6,201 bases of DNA, taken from positions 1-6,201 of the forward strand of contig JBAUHN010000344.1 in NCBI GenBank assembly GCA_049680295.1. The letters run 5' to 3'. The DNA comes from JBAUHN01 sp049680295. GTDB taxonomy: Bacteria; Pseudomonadota; Alphaproteobacteria; Rhodobacterales; Rhodobacteraceae. The position numbers were made by a program, and so were the translations under genes. How positions within the stretch are numbered: the first letter of the stretch is position 1; the number at the start of each line of letters is the position of its first letter. The notes beneath the pieces are model-generated. The model was not told the origin of the DNA, made no database searches, and saw only the letters and a list, made by a program, of their open reading frames with translations. Positions 5,582 to 6,201 of this stretch are shown in pieces.

Positions 5582-5588
5582 CCTCCTT
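5582..5588 (-). promoter_or_regulatory. Strong ribosome binding site of the spike base gene
   Basis: AAGGAGG on the minus strand, six bases before the ATG at 5575. It is a full match to the anti-Shine-Dalgarno sequence and fixes the start. Its strength is comparable to that of the capsid gene, which suggests the spike protein is also made in quantity. Confidence 0.85.
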
Positions 5589-5619
5589 GGTTAATTCAAT
5601 CATCCAGGTTTGTGCAATC

Positions 5620-6201
5620 TCAGGCCACCAGTAAAAGCGCGATAATCGCATCATCATTTTGTCGTTTTTGCAGGCCAACCATCAGAGCGGCCAATTCGGA
5701 CTTCGCGTCAGAAATACTGGACATGGCGCTGGTTGGTGTCTTTGGAACCTCAACACCGCTTACCGCCTTGATTTGGTAGGGGTCAAACGCCGCGACCTTG
5801 CGTATTTTTGCTGCCGCCTGCCGCTTGGCCTTCTTGGTTGGTTTGTTTTCTGCCGCCTCGATTGCCGCCAACGCATCTTTTACGCTGTTGAAAACCTCAG
5901 CCTTGAACCCTTCCCGGATCGCTTCTTTCGCTGTTTTGCGCTTCCGTTCAGTCGGCATACCGCCGCCCGGCCTGCGCCCTGTTGCCCCATTCAGGCTCGC
6001 AATGCTGACCACGGATGAGGACTGAACATCATTCGCATTCAGAGCGTGGGTTTGCCCCAATGCAGGAGACGAAACCTCGGATAGGCTTTCTACGTTGTCA
6101 GCCGTTAAGCCTGGAAGCCCCTCTGCCAATGCAGGGGATGAAACTTCACTGGCGCTCTCAGCGTCGGCTGCCAAAAGCGCGTGGCCTTGACCAATCAACG
6201 G
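5620..6201 (-). CDS. Partial phage protein with serine-rich tandem repeats and a basic C-terminal half (5' end outside window)
   Basis: The reading frame is open to the window edge, giving 193 residues plus a TGA stop. The first possible start codon, TTG at 6198, sits in the middle of a repeat unit (context P-L-I-G-Q-G-H-A-L), so I take the true start to lie upstream, beyond 6201. The N-terminal third holds three repeats of 22-23 residues with the pattern [HG]AL-x-A-[DN]-x-[VE]-[EQ]S-x-S-x-VS-x-[PA]-x-L, and the tail of a fourth at the edge. The rest is charged and likely helical: an Arg/Lys-rich stretch (RRPGGGMPTERKRKTAKEA), an Ala/Glu/Lys helix region and an aliphatic C-terminus (AIIALLLVA). 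Repeats of this kind occur, from memory, in structural proteins of alphaproteobacterial phages, but I do not know their function. The position just upstream of the spike and scaffold genes suggests a virion or portal-associated role; that is inference. No catalytic motif is visible. Confidence 0.8.
   Translation of the reverse strand, partial: PLIGQGHALLAADAESASEVSSPALAEGLPGLTADNVESLSEVSSPALGQTHALNANDVQSSSVVSIASLNGATGRRPGGGMPTERKRKTAKEAIREGFKAEVFNSVKDALAAIEAAENKPTKKAKRQAAAKIRKVAAFDPYQIKAVSGVEVPKTPTSAMSSISDAKSELAALMVGLQKRQNDDAIIALLLVA
5986..6201 (-). repeat. Tandem serine-rich protein repeats (3 units plus a partial fourth)
   Basis: Units begin at about 6183, 6114 and 6048 when read on the minus strand, with spacings of 69 and 66 bases (23 and 22 codons). 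The core ESxSEVSSPAL is identical in units 1 and 2 apart from one residue, and degenerates to QSSSVVSIASL in unit 3. Similarity is also visible in the DNA: on the plus strand the blocks around 6058-6092 and 6127-6161 share 'aatgcagg' followed by 'gaaac'. The frame continues upstream, so more copies probably lie outside the window. Confidence 0.85.

Noticed and set aside
6196..6198. TTG at 6198 as the start of the repeat protein
   Set aside because: The codon lies in the middle of a repeat unit and the frame is open to the window edge, so the gene is truncated by the window, not started there.
5986..6201. CRISPR-like or regulatory DNA repeat array
   Set aside because: The spacing is a whole number of codons, similarity is stronger at the protein level, and the array sits in a continuous open frame; it is a protein repeat.

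Overview
The window is a dense run of bacteriophage (or prophage) virion-morphogenesis genes, all read from the minus strand, so transcription runs from the high-coordinate end to the low-coordinate end. I see no plus-strand gene, tRNA, CRISPR array, integrase or host gene. The major capsid protein (SU10/DUF5309 type), the adaptor-type connector and a beta-propeller-like tail protein point to a tailed phage with a podovirus-like head and neck module. A small protein resembling the head-spike base of the Rhodobacter gene transfer agent, and a serine-rich repeat I associate with phages of Alphaproteobacteria, suggest an alphaproteobacterial host, perhaps Rhodobacterales. All family names come from reading the translations; no database search was possible, and the host assignment is inference.

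In order of transcription: (1) 6201-5620, the 3' part of a gene for a protein with about 22-residue serine-rich repeats followed by a basic C-terminal half; (2) 5575-5312, GhsA-like head-spike base protein; (3) 5318-5085, a 77-residue (or 75-residue) helical phage protein whose start overlaps the stop of gene 2; (4) 5049-4111, scaffolding protein with a very acidic N-terminus; (5) 4083-3091, major capsid protein, followed directly by a GC-rich hairpin that looks like a rho-independent terminator; (6) 3039-2884, a 51-residue conserved-looking phage protein; (7) 2783-2211, an HNH-AP2 endonuclease that looks like a mobile insertion; (8) 2227-1904, a 107-residue phage protein whose start lies inside the endonuclease gene; (9) 1903-1328, adaptor / head-tail connector; (10) 1331-729, a second connector-like protein; (11) 732-1, the N-terminal 244 codons of a beta-propeller-like tail or neck protein that runs off the window.

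Together genes 3-5 supply head assembly, gene 2 probably a capsid surface spike, and genes 8-11 the neck and tail. Spacing is tight (ATGA overlaps, TAG-ATG abutment). The one gap worth noting is the 100 bases upstream of the endonuclease, which holds a 14-base perfect palindrome and a second imperfect hairpin. Portal and terminase genes are not in the window; they would be expected upstream, beyond position 6201.

I did not find a convincing new defence or regulatory system here. The most interesting items are the GTA-type spike protein inside a podovirus-like capsid operon, the repeat protein, and how the HNH gene has become interlocked with the start of the next virion gene.
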